Part shown: in pieces, positions 1 through 8,892 of the stretch | How positions within the stretch are numbered: the stretch's first letter is position 1 | Layout of the letters: every line of letters begins with the position of its first letter | The notes under the pieces: model-generated | Seen by the model: the letters and a program-made list of their open reading frames with translations, nothing else | The model's database searches: none | What the model was told of the DNA's origin: nothing | From: Actinernus sp. WN-2022 | Taxonomy: Eukaryota > Cnidaria > Anthozoa > Actiniaria > Actinernidae | Length of the DNA: 64,000 bases | Reading direction: 5' to 3' | NCBI GenBank assembly: GCA_030867875.1 | Contig: JAOWCC010000763.1 | Location: 1-64,000 of the forward strand | Translations under genes and position numbers: made by a program

Positions 1-452
1 CTAAGCTCTCACTGCCAAATGAAGAAAAGAAATGTGACATACAATCACACCTAGCTATTGCCCAGACAAGTGTGAACCCTCACCAAACTGACGTGTGTCA
101 AATATCTGCAAGTATCTGTCACATATCTGTGACAGTACTACATGTTATCTGAAATGGTTTTTCCATATCTGCAAAATATTTCCATGAAATTTACAGATAT
201 TGTTGAGATATGTGGTAGTTCTCTTAAAATATCTGCAACTTATCTGCATAAGTCCACAGATATTCAACATATATGCAGGAAATTGGGAAAAATATACGTA
301 ATAATAAATTATTAATATAAAACCATCTGTTGTCATGTGGTCATATTGTACAGCTATAGCTAGTATTCTAACGGGCTACAGGAATATCTACGAGTGGTCT
401 GAAGATACCATTACAATAAATTATTATTCTAAAAATGTTTTTTATTTATATA
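1..452. other. AT-rich non-coding stretch with ATATCTG motif cluster
   Basis: I see no gene here. Between about 99 and 262 the hexamer ATATCTG/TATCTG or its complement appears about nine times, in both orientations, at irregular spacing. This is seen in the sequence. It may be a decayed tandem repeat or chance in AT-rich DNA. Confidence 0.4.
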
Positions 453-908
453 ATGTACCTATCAATGTCAACCCCCAAAGGCTGGGCAGATGTGGGGCAT
501 TTGACCATTCTTGGTGTCCCCACCCTGGGGAATTTGAACAGGAGCCTGGACCCCAGGGTGGGGACATTTGACTTTTGGAAGAGAGGGACTGGTACCAAAT
601 ATCGGCGCCTCATGTTTGTCAGGCATTTTGGATTCGTCGAAAAGGTAGGTTTACCGTCCAGTTCACATTAAAAATATAAATTAATTTAATACTTCTGTCA
701 ACGCTTCATTCCTATTAACTATAGATAATTCCAAATACTACTTGAATTTGTGTAAATCAATTTGATACAAGGGTGGGGGATTTGATCCGTTTTGACCCAG
801 AATTTAGTCCCCAAGGTGGGGATTTTGACCAAAAATTCTCCTCAAAAGCCAAATGCCCCACATCTACCCGGGCTCCCCCCCCCTGGGGGTTGACATTGAT
901 AGGTGCAT
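453..908. mobile_element. MITE-like element with long imperfect terminal inverted repeats
   Basis: The left end carries ACCTATCAATGTCAACCCCC followed by AGATGTGGGGCATTTG. The right end (about 850-905) carries the reverse complement of both blocks, interrupted by a longer G/C homopolymer run. Weaker pairing continues inward: CCCCACCCTGGGG-type blocks near 517-565 face similar blocks near 768-825. There is no coding capacity, so this fits a non-autonomous DNA transposon of about 456 bp. I could not find a clear target-site duplication, so the exact ends are uncertain by a few bases and the superfamily is unknown. Confidence 0.6.
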
Positions 909-1657
909 AACACATACAGCAATCTCACAAAATCTTGCACATGCAGCAGTAATAAAACAGCTAGGTCAACAACTATACATACACAAATTATACGCTTTGA
1001 TAAACAAAAGTCAAACTGTTCTGTGTTCACAATTTAATATTATTATTATTGAGCACATGGTTTCGAGCACATAAATATGACATAATGTTAACATCTTTCA
1101 AACAATCTAACGTTACTAACATAAGTCAGAAGCGTAGGTTTCATAACTCTCTCCGGGAAAGAGGAACTTTGGTGACTGGCTTATACATTGAGATTGATGC
1201 AGAAATGAAGTACAAGTTATCAGTTGCATGAGTTGGCCGGTAGTATATTTAAACTTGACGTCTACGAGGTGCATCCTCAGCGATCGATCGAATGGGATTT
1301 CTCGAGTGGACTCAACTTCATAATAATATGTCATTTCCGTTAGAAACAAGAAAGTCTTGATACAAATCATTGCTGGTTGCACTATACTCTGCTCAAGGCT
1401 TCATATAGGATGGTGTAAAAGTTTGTGAGCCATCACAGGAATAAACGTGAGAACCATCAGGCATCCGCATCAACCAGTTCTGAAATTATCTGAGTTCCGA
1501 CAGGTCCAGCCTCGGGCTCAGGTGATAAAATGTCCTTACGTGCTTTCTCAGGTAGACACAGCAAAACAGTTGAAGAGGAGTTGGTTGACCAGTTAATTCG
1601 TGTATGAGATTCCTCGAATATTCGCAAATTAATCCTCAGATGAAGCACTACCAGCCA
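909..1657. other. non-coding stretch, nothing recognised
   Basis: No open frame longer than about 90 codons, no recognisable protein motif and no clear repeat were seen in this interval. Short open frames on both strands have no coding character. Confidence 0.5.
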
Positions 1658-1666
1658 GCTCTGGTA

Positions 1667-1923
1667 TAGCCTGTTCACAGGCCAAAAGAAGAGGAGGACT
1701 GGGGTAGAGAGGGAAAAGGGAGGGGGGAAAAGAAGAGGAGGACTGGGGTAGAGAGGGAAGAAGAAGGGAGGGGGGAAAAGAAGAGGAGGACTGGGGTAGA
1801 GAGGGAAGAAGAAGGGAGGGAGGGGGGGGGGGGGGGAAAGAAGAGGAGGACTGGGGTATTCTTTCCCCCCGCCATTTTGTTTCCGTTTCTTTTCCCTACT
1901 ATCTAGAGCCTGTGAACAGGCTA
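1667..1923. mobile_element. Foldback MITE with 16-bp perfect TIRs and 9-bp target duplication
   Basis: The element starts with TAGCCTGTTCACAGGC (1667-1682) and ends with its exact reverse complement (1908-1923). It is flanked on both sides by the direct repeat GCTCTGGTA (1658-1666 and 1924-1932), a 9-bp target-site duplication. Each terminal repeat is itself nearly palindromic, with CCTGT and ACAGG around a TC centre. The 257-bp body has no coding capacity and is filled mainly by a purine-rich tandem repeat. Mutator-like (MULE) elements typically make 9-bp duplications, so a MULE-derived MITE is the leading guess. The family assignment is inference; the structure is seen directly. Confidence 0.85.
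1683..1858 (+). repeat. Polypurine tandem repeat inside the MITE
   Basis: Four copies of a unit of roughly 46-57 bp share the core GAAGAGGAGGACTGGGGTA, followed by GAGAGGGAA and a G run. Almost every base on the plus strand is a purine. The run near 1818-1838 is G-rich enough to suggest quadruplex or triplex formation. Copy lengths differ mainly in the number of GAA and G repeats. Confidence 0.75.
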
Positions 1924-1949
1924 GCTCTGGTAAAGTTTCTGAACAACAA

Positions 1950-2104
1950 ACAAAGATGGCGGGTGTGAACTGATCCCAGGATGCATTGCTTATCTAAAGA
2001 CCGCTGATGTAAATTGTGCGGGCACCGCGCGCCATTTTCAAAACTATAAACAACTTCGATTCGGCGTCACGACGTCACGACTGAGCAAAGGGTTTTCAAA
2101 ACAC
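1950..2104 (+). promoter_or_regulatory. Promoter-like segment (YY1, ZNF143-type and CRE/ATF sites)
   Basis: Three known metazoan promoter motifs occur within 150 bp. AAGATGGCGG (1953-1962) matches a YY1 site. TCCCAGGATGCATTGC (1974-1989) matches the ZNF143/THAP11 type element. GTCACGAC is tandemly repeated at 2066-2081 and contains a GACGTCAC half of a CRE/ATF site. The segment is richer in CpG than its surroundings. It ends just before an ATG followed by a good splice donor. The promoter call is inference from motif clustering; there is no expression evidence. Confidence 0.4.
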
Positions 2105-2128
2105 ATGGGAGATAAGAAAACCATAAAG
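2105..2128 (+). CDS. Possible first coding exon (8 codons) with splice donor
   Basis: An ATG at 2105 opens MGDKKTIK and is followed at once by AAG|GTAAGA, a near-consensus donor with GT at 2129-2130. The sequence directly upstream is promoter-like, which is the main reason to take this short exon seriously. Reading through the donor gives a frame of 94 codons that becomes rich in odd residues, as expected for intron. No matching acceptor or downstream exon was identified. The DNA to the right is occupied by transposon remnants, so the rest of the gene may lie farther away, be lost, or never have existed. The product is unknown. Confidence 0.25.
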
Positions 2129-2423
2129 GTAAGATGTAATCATTCAATTGTTGTGGATTGTAACAAGAAAAGGAAATATCATACTTTTAGTTTTAGTATA
2201 GTAAAAAAAATTGGAATGCATAATGTCAAAAAAAGGCCTTGCACAACCAAGGGAACAAAGACTAACGTCAATCTTAAGGGAGTTCATATCTGCCCTTTTA
2301 CATTTTCAATTATTCAAATGTCATGGATACTAATAACAGAAAGGTGCGTTATACGAGAAGACAACATCTGCTCGTGTGTGTTCACTTGAGAAGAGTATTT
2401 AGATCCATTGATGTATATTTAAC

Positions 2424-2456
2424 GGCCCGAGTGTAAGCCCAGATGGGCTCTTGTTT
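2424..2456. repeat. Short dispersed hairpin repeat, copy 1
   Basis: The core AGCCCAGATGGGCT is palindromic around GA and is followed by CTTGTTT. A second copy lies at 13956-13988 with three mismatches over 33 bases. Flanking sequence differs between the copies, so this is a dispersed element or element end, not a local duplication. Confidence 0.6.
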
Positions 2457-2457
2457 T

Positions 2458-2577
2458 GATCTTATACACAAACCGCTCGCTCACACATAAAGTTTATGTG
2501 ATTTCCCTATTTTGCAAACCCTTGGCTCTAAGCATGATTACTCTCCATCTAAGCGACTTTGGGAAAGACTTTGCCAT
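2458..2577 (-). pseudogene. Helix-turn-helix transposase N-terminus remnant
   Basis: Reading from an ATG at 2577 on the minus strand gives MAKSFPKSLRWRVIML, then a GLQNREIT / TLCVSERFVYKI pair interrupted by a stop at codon 28. The pattern (basic start, LRWRV, then G-x4-EI and a VSxxxVYxI recognition helix) resembles the N-terminal helix-turn-helix of Tc1/IS630-like transposases, which bind element ends. Only about 40 codons remain and no DDE catalytic domain follows. The frame runs directly into the dispersed hairpin repeat at 2424-2456. Motif recognition is from memory of the family; a chance match is possible. Confidence 0.4.
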
Positions 2578-2639
2578 GTTTATAAAATGCTAGTTTCCCG
2601 AATTTACTCACACAACGGTTCACTTCAAACTCCATGGAA

Positions 2640-3843
2640 ACCGTTTGATTGACATCCACCAGAAACGACTTCGAAGTCAGGAGTTTCGTTTCGAACCTGC
2701 ACGTGTTATTGAGAACGAGTGTAAGTATGATGGCGCTAAGTCATTAAGTGACTTAAAAGTTCATAATAAAATTTTAAAACTAATTCTAGCAGATATGGGT
2801 AGCCAATGCAGCTCCCTTAATATAGGTGTTATGTGATCCGTTCTTTGTGTACCAGTAAGTAGGCGTGCCGCTGAGTTTTGAACATATTGAAGTTTGCGAA
2901 TCTGTTCTTGTTTAAGTCCTGAAAGAAGTACATTACAGTAATCTAGTCTCGCTGTTACAAACGCATGTAACAAGATTTCAGTGTTGAAAGGAAATATATT
3001 TTCTAATCTTAGAAATATTATGTAGATGGTAAAAGGCCGATTTACACACACATAACATCGTCAAACCACATGACAATATTCCTCGCTGATTTGGACACAG
3101 ATACAACGTCAGATCCAACAATGATAGAATCAAGATCAGGAGGTGGTGATCGATGGCGAGCATTTAATACAAGAAATTCAGTCTTATCTCCATTTAGCAA
3201 TAACCTATTAGTAGTCATCCATTTGTTGATGTCGTGGATACATAACTCAACAGCGGACTTAGAAGAGACCAGCTCCTCCCTTTTCAATGGGTTGAATGTC
3301 ATGTAGATCTGACTATCATCAGTGTAAAAGTGAAAATTCATGCCATGCTTTCTGATAACATCTGCAAGCAGTGTAGTGTACATGGAATATAAAATAGGTC
3401 CAAGCACTGACCCTCAGGTACACCACATGGAAGATTCCGGCTCATTGAGTGCTCATTTGCAATCTTGACGAACTGAGATCTGTTCGATAGATACGATCTC
3501 AGCCATGATAGAGCCTTACCATTTATCCTGAAGCGGTGTTCAAGTCTAGTAAGTAATAGTTGATGGTCCACCGTGTCGAAGGCCGCAGAGAGGTCGAGTA
3601 ACACAAGAATGACACACCCACCACCGTCGATAGCTCGGAGGATATCATTATGAATGCGAGTCAGAGCAGTTTCAGTACTGTGGCCTGTCTTATAAGCAGA
3701 TTGAAAGGTCTCCTGCATGTCCTCGTTTTCAAGATGGTGATGGCGTTGATTTCTACTTTAACTTCGTGGCGAATACTAGGTAGAAATTCCTTAGTCCACA
3801 AAGTTTTCAAATCTTTAGCAGTTAGAAAATCTTTATCAGCCAT
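2640..3843 (-). pseudogene. LINE reverse transcriptase remnant (CR1/L2-like), internally deleted
   Basis: This is a minus-strand non-LTR retrotransposon fragment. The order of motifs is reverse-transcriptase like: SAYKTGHSTETAL near 3700, LLDLSAAFDTVDHQ near 3590, SWLRSYLSNRSQFV near 3500, CGVPEG near 3420, and YTDD at 3326-3315 as the catalytic box. LDYCNVLLSGL and ARLLTGTQRTDHITP then ELHWLPI follow near 2930-2790, the usual C-terminal region. Frameshifts fall near 3405 and 3050, and a stop near 2762 breaks LL/TFKSLNDLAPSYL. The 5' part is odd: an ATG at 3843 opens MADKDFLTAKDLKTLW, which looks like an ORF1 start, and it meets reverse-transcriptase sequence within about 125 bases in another frame. 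The endonuclease is missing, so this is a deletion derivative. Not functional. Confidence 0.85.
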
Positions 3844-4297
3844 TATTTAGGAGAAAAATGAAGTACTGGATGTATATGAAGCGAATAAGTCGAGTCCTCG
3901 TTGAGCTCTAAAAAAACGTGGCCTTCCTCATTAACTTGCAACGCGAAAGTGTTCGGACAGCGCAGATGAATGTATTACGTTGTTCGTGTATTTTTGGGTC
4001 TATAACAGTTCCTTTACAAGAATCAGAAGATTAAAAAGTAGTTAAAAAAGAACTGTAGCGCCTCGAAGTCTCACGTGTTGCTCATTTCACATTCTCACAG
4101 TAGTAATTATACGGTAATGATATTATGTGATGTAAACAGTGTAAAAGAAATGTACAAATTTAGTGCGCATGCCTCCTGCTTTATCGCTCGATCACAGCGT
4201 CTGCGACCCACATCGTCAGCGACAAAGGTCTTAACTGATCACAATTTTTACAGGACAGAACAATAATGATTAACGAAAAAACAGACTGCATTTTAAG
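3844..4297. other. Probable 5' UTR of the minus-strand LINE, then unassigned DNA
   Basis: The sequence just right of 3843 would be the 5' untranslated part of the minus-strand LINE if its ORF1-like start is real. No coding signal was seen from 3850 to 4297, and the outer end of the element could not be placed. Confidence 0.3.
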
Positions 4298-4327
4298 ACT
4301 CCGGCGGCTGCCTAGCAGCGCCGGAGT
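4298..4327. repeat. GC-rich stem-loop
   Basis: The arms ACTCCGGCG and CGCCGGAGT are exact reverse complements, and pairing continues through GCTGC/GCAGC to a CTA loop with one bulged G. It stands out in strongly AT-rich DNA and sits just before the first recognisable part of the next LINE. Confidence 0.6.
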
Positions 4328-6056
4328 AATAACAAGATCAACTGCAACTTTCATAGACAATATTTTTACAAATAATATGACTAATAGTTGCATTAATGGC
4401 ATCTTATTTTGCGATTTATCAGACCACCTGCCAATTTTCCACATCAATAAAACAAATATATATATATATAAATCCACTACAGCAGTAAAAAACACAAAAT
4501 ATTAACAAGAACGATAACTAATAAAAACGTAGGATCATTTTCACAAAACTTAAATAACGAAAACTGGGATGCAGTATACAATACAAATGGCCCACAGAAG
4601 TCATACATTTAAATTTAGACTTTTATAAAAAATATACTACAAACATTTTCCACTTCGAACAGAAAAAATGGGGAAAAATAAAAGGGAAAATAAACCATGG
4701 ATCTCTAAAGGCATCAAAAAATCAATAGTAACGGAAAACAAGTTATACAAAAACAAATTAAATCACTTAATAAGAATAGCAAAGAAGAGTTATCTTAACC
4801 AAAAAATAGCAAACTCTCAATACAACATAAAGAGAACCTGGCAAACCGTGAATTTATTAATTAACAAGAACAAAAGCACATATTCCTAGCGTCTTCAAGG
4901 AAAATAATATTGAAATAAGTGACCAATACGTAATTGCAAACAGGTATAATATTTTTTTTAATGTAGGACCCAACTTAGCAAAGAAAATAAATGATGGTAA
5001 CAATAGCTTTCAAAAACACTTAAAAGGTAATTATGTAAATTCAATGTACCTATAGCAAAGAGATACAACATCACTTGAGATTGAAAAAGAAATAGGAAAG
5101 ATTGATGGTAACAAAGTAACGGTATTGATGACATTAGTTCAAAAGTAGTAAAACGGTAGCTCCGATTATTAGGTGTTTATTAAACCACATATTTAATCTT
5201 ACATTTGCTTCAGGTAAAATACCGAACGACTTAAAAGTATCTCTTATAACTCCTGTGTATAAAGCAGACGACAAAATGTGTTTTACAAATTATCGGCCCA
5301 TATCTGTTTTGCCCTGCTCCTCAAAAATTCTAATTTGAAAGAATAATGTACAAAAGATTAATAGAATATATCGAACGAAACAACATTTTATATGAACATC
5401 AATATGGATTTAGATGCAAAAGATCGACAAACCTAGCAATAGATGAATTGATAGAAAACAAATCAAAATGCTATAGAAAAAGAAGAGTATATAATAGGTA
5501 TATTTCTGGACTTGTCAAAAGCCTTTGATACTGTAAACCATGATATTCTTTTACAAAAACTAAATTTCTATGGTTAATAGCTGGTTTAAAAACTATCTTA
5601 CTGGACGACAGCAAATTGTAAAATATAACGGCTTCAAGTCTGCTGAAATGACAACCAAATGTGGTTCTGTCCTTGGACCACTACAGTTTCTTATCTATAT
5701 TAATGATATCTGCAGGTCCAGTAATAAAGCCAATTTCATTCTCTTTCCAGACGACACAAATTTATTTTACTCTGGATGTAATAGTAAACAAGTGGAATCT
5801 CTGGCTACAAATGAACTGAGAAATATCGAAGAGTGGTTGAAGGATAATAAACTTAGTCTGAACCTAAAAAGAAAACAAATTACATAGTAAATAAGCCAGT
5901 AGGTAATAATAATATAAAGATAAACATTAATAACTATGAACTACAAAGAGTTAACAGTACAATATTTTTAGTGAGTAAATAATCATAGACCAGCAGCTAA
6001 CGTGGAAATACCACATAAATTACGTCACACAAAAAATTGCTAAAACTACAGGTATA

Positions 6057-6535
6057 TTAATAATAATAATAATAATAATGGTTTATTAACAGTACTTCCA
6101 CTGGGTGGCTCTTCGCCTGTTAATCTAAATAATGTAAAATATAAAATGTTGATAAAATATGACTAAGATATAACTGAGACGTATTGATAACCGTACTAAG
6201 GATTAAAATATGGCTATACGTAACTATTGTAAAATTAATCAATGGAGTCTGTCGGCAGCGCAGTTCTTTAGATATCCTTTCGATAACCGACAAAATTCAG
6301 CAAAGGTTGCAGAGTTCCTAATATTTACAGGTAAATTATTGAACACGGATGAACTGGTATCCTGGAATGTGCCATTTTCAGGTGGGACCTTTAACTGTTT
6401 ACTGCTGGCTGACCGTAGTGTTCTATTGGGTATGTACAATTCTAATGGAAGATAAAGTGGCCAGTGACTATAATGAAGGGCCTTAACACAAGCTTTAACA
6501 AGTGAAATTTTCTGCGTTCTAAGACGGGTAGCCAC
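6057..6535 (-). mobile_element. 3' end of a second LINE inserted into the plus-strand LINE
   Basis: On the minus strand the translation contains LELYIPNRTLRSASSK, then VPPENGTFQ, then SSVFNNLPVNIRNSATF and a final KGYLKN, the usual order at the C-terminus of CR1/L2-like ORF2 proteins. It stops near 6242. A 3' untranslated region of about 180 bases follows, ending in AATAAACC and an (ATT)n tail at 6057-6079, the microsatellite tail typical of these LINEs. Host LINE coding (QKIAKTTGILI on the left, LYNTFIYPH on the right) flanks it on the opposite strand. It is therefore a 5'-truncated insertion, younger than the element it interrupts. No target duplication was recognised. Confidence 0.75.
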
Positions 6536-6799
6536 TAACCTATACAATACCTTCATTTATCCGCACTTGTATTATAGAAATATAGTGTTGGGCTAATAAT
6601 TACCCATCTAGGGTGGATAAGATCAATAAAATCCAAAGAAAATATTAAGGATAATAACATTCTCACATTATAATGCCTCAACACCTCCTTTATTCAAAAC
6701 CATAAATATGCTTAACGTCAGTCAAATCAATGACCTTGTTATAAGTTTATTTATGTATGACATCAATAAGAACAATCTACCAAAATTCTTCAGTACACC

Positions 6800-7200
6800 A
6801 TTTAGTGCAAGTATCATGTCAAAAAAATAATATTGTACTATTGTGTTTATTTCTCACAAAAAGGTATTAATCTTGCAAATTTTGTAACATTTCTGGCATT
6901 TAATCCCTAATTTTGTTTACTTTTCGTGGACCCTGTGGCGTCATAAGATGAATCAACTCCCTCCCTAGAGAAAACTACTACAATAAAATCCCGTAGGCAT
7001 TCCGGCATTGTGACATCACAAGATGAATCAATCCCGCAATTCAGGTAGCGTTTATTCTAGTTTCATTTCTGCTCTTGCCTCTCAAAGAAAACTAAGTTAG
7101 ACAACTGAAGTATATCAGAAATAGAATTTGGGGCAAAAAGAGTTCATGTTGTTTTATGGTGATACTTGCACTTTAATGAAGATATACAAAATTATAACAA
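6800..7200. other. Unassigned segment inside LINE remnant
   Basis: LINE coding similarity fades at about 6810 and returns near 7210. The intervening DNA shows only an imperfect direct repeat built on AAGATGAATCAA (near 6946 and 7018). It may be another small insertion or decayed LINE sequence. Confidence 0.35.
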
Positions 7201-7481
7201 GAAAGAAAGATCATTTACACAAACAATGTAATAGAACAAACTGGACACTACTCAGTGTACTCAAAGGCATTAGACACTTGGAATGATTTACCAGACCTTC
7301 TAGGAAGCAAACTGTAACTTCACTTGCTTGAAACTATTTTTAATGCTCGACGATGTTTACAATTAAATAGCAATAATCATAATTAGCTAATTACCTACAT
7401 ACCGGTAATTATAAACAACGATGTGATTGGAAAATAGACGGGGGGCCAAACTTTAAAAAAACAAACGGGTTTCCGTGGTTT

Positions 7482-7556
7482 TCCCCATTTATATAGTAAA
7501 TTGTATTGTATCAACTAAACCATTGTAATTACAGTAAATGGGGGAAATAAAGACAA
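7482..7556. repeat. Small inverted repeat
   Basis: TTTCCCCATTTA near 7481-7492 faces TAAATGGGGGAAA near 7543-7555. It lies between the two plus-strand LINE remnants and may be the trace of a small element or an insertion edge. Confidence 0.4.
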
Positions 7557-7569
7557 TTAGTTGCTAAAA

Positions 7570-7969
7570 TCTTTGAAAAAATAATGTACGACCAGTTTTA
7601 CAAGTACCTTAACGAAAACTGCTTATTAACAAACTGTCAATCGGGTTTTCGGTCACTCCATAGCACCCTTACGGCCTTACTCGAGGCCACCAATAATTGG
7701 TCTGTCAATATTGACAATGGATTACTCAACGAGCTAATTTTTTATTGACCTAAAGAAGGCCTTTGATACTGTTGACCACCACACTATGGTGTTGACCAGA
7801 ATACCCTACAGTGGTTTGACTCGTAGCCAAAAGTGTAATTTCAACGACCATTTATCAAGTGCGAGTCCAATTACTTGTGGTGTTCCACAGTGCTCTATTA
7901 TCGAACCATTACTTTACTTAATATGTATTAAACGCCTTACCAAACTGTCTGAGCGAAGCTTCCACTAGA
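7570..7969 (+). pseudogene. LINE reverse transcriptase fragment ending at the YADD box
   Basis: Another plus-strand LINE of CR1/L2 style. Translation in shifting frames gives KIFEKIMYDQFYKYLNEN near 7570, SGFRSLHSTLTALLEATNNW near 7640, LKKAFDTVDHHT at 7750-7782, and CGVPQCSIIEPLLYL at 7871-7920, where the usual GVPQGSILGPLLF has Gly to Cys and Gly to Glu changes. One extra base near 7932 puts the next part in another frame, LPNCLSEASTR, leading to MYADD at 7970. At that point the 42-bp minisatellite begins. The sequence right of the minisatellite does not continue the reverse transcriptase, so the remainder of the palm and thumb is lost. Not functional. Confidence 0.85.
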
Positions 7970-8892
7970 ATGTATGCCGATGATATAAATAATAGCGAAG
8001 CTTTCCCTAGAATGCATGCGATCATACAAATAATGGCGAAGCTTCCCCTAGAATGTATGCCGATGATACAAATAATAGCGAAGCTTCCCCTAGAATGTAT
8101 GCCGATGATACAAATAATAGCGAAGCTTCCCCTAGAATGTATGCCGATGATACAAATAATAGCGAAGCTTCCCCTAGAATGTATGCCGATGATACAAATA
8201 ATAGCGAAGCTTCCCCTAGAATGTATGCCGATGATACAAATAATAGCGAAGCTTCCCCTAGAATGTATGCCGATGATACAAATAATAGCGAAGCTTCCAC
8301 TAGAATGTATGCCGATGATACAAATAATAGCGAAGCTTCCCCTAGAATGTATGCCGATGATACAAATAATAGCGAAGCTTCCACTAGAATGTATGCCGAT
8401 GATACAAATAATAGCGAAGCTTCCCCTAGAATGTATGCCGATGATACAAATAATAGCGAAGCTTCCACTAGAATGTATGCCGATCATACAAATAATAGCG
8501 AAGCTTCCCCTAGAATGCATGCCGATCATACAAATAATAGCGAAGCTTCCCCTAGAATGCATGCCGATCATACAAATAATGGCGAAGCTTCCCCTAGAAT
8601 GTATGCCGATGATACAAATAATAGCGAAGCTTCCCCTAGAATGTATGCCGATCATACAAATAATAGCGAAGCTTCCCTTAGAATGCATGCCGATGATACA
8701 AATAATAGCGAAGCTTCCACTAGAATGTATGCCGATGATACAAATAATAGCGAAGCTTCCCCTAGAATGTATGCCGATCATACAAATAATAGCGAAGCTT
8801 CCCCTAGAATGTATGCCGATGATACAAATAATAGCGAAGCTTCCCCTAGAATGTATGCCGATCATACAAATAATAGCGGAGCTCCCGCGCGA
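7952..8892 (+). repeat. 42-bp minisatellite made from the LINE YADD catalytic box (22 copies)
   Basis: Each unit is 42 bp and encodes MYADDTNNSEASPR in one frame. The half-unit upstream (7952-7969, SEASTR) belongs to the LINE itself, so the repeat was founded on LINE coding sequence around the YADD motif. Unit 1 begins at 7970, unit 2 at 8012 is one base short, and units 3 to 22 run from 8053 to 8892 with no indel. Variants are few: D to H in the second Asp, P to T before Arg, Y to H after Met. The last unit is diverged (NNSGAPAR). Because 42 is a multiple of three, the frame stays open from 8053 to 8988, 311 codons. Expression is not implied; the open frame follows from unit length. Confidence 0.95.

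Larger units (their letters stand above)
4330..7330 (+). pseudogene. LINE ORF2 remnant: endonuclease end plus reverse transcriptase, interrupted
   Basis: This is a plus-strand non-LTR element, Jockey/CR1 group by style. The end of an APE-type endonuclease is visible: FIDNIFTNN near 4350 and SDHLPI with the catalytic SDH at 4419-4427. A linker rich in Lys and Asn follows (4668-4889). Reverse-transcriptase blocks are FTNYRPISVLP near 5290, HQYGFRCKRSTNLAIDEL near 5400, [15 protein letters not shown] near 5520 (a frameshift away), SVLGPLQFLIYINDI near 5670 with part of the GVPQG block lost, and FPDD at 5744-5755, where the alanine of FADD has become proline. The C-terminal part resumes after a nested insertion, with LYNTFIYPHLYY near 6550, ASTPPLFKTINMLNVSQIN near 6690 and LDTWNDLPDLL near 7280. 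Several stops and frameshifts make it non-functional. Confidence 0.8.

Noticed and set aside
2440..2456. Hairpin followed by CTTGTT as a Helitron 3' end
   Set aside because: Helitron ends need CTRR directly after the hairpin. CTTG does not fit, and no 5' TC end was found.
4181..4495. 104-codon minus-strand open frame over the LINE endonuclease region
   Set aside because: It is the antisense of the plus-strand endonuclease remnant, which has clear motifs (SDHLPI).
7918..8865. Long open frames on the minus strand and other plus frames through the 42-bp repeat
   Set aside because: They are mirror frames of the same repeat unit and carry hydrophobic low-complexity translations with no start context.
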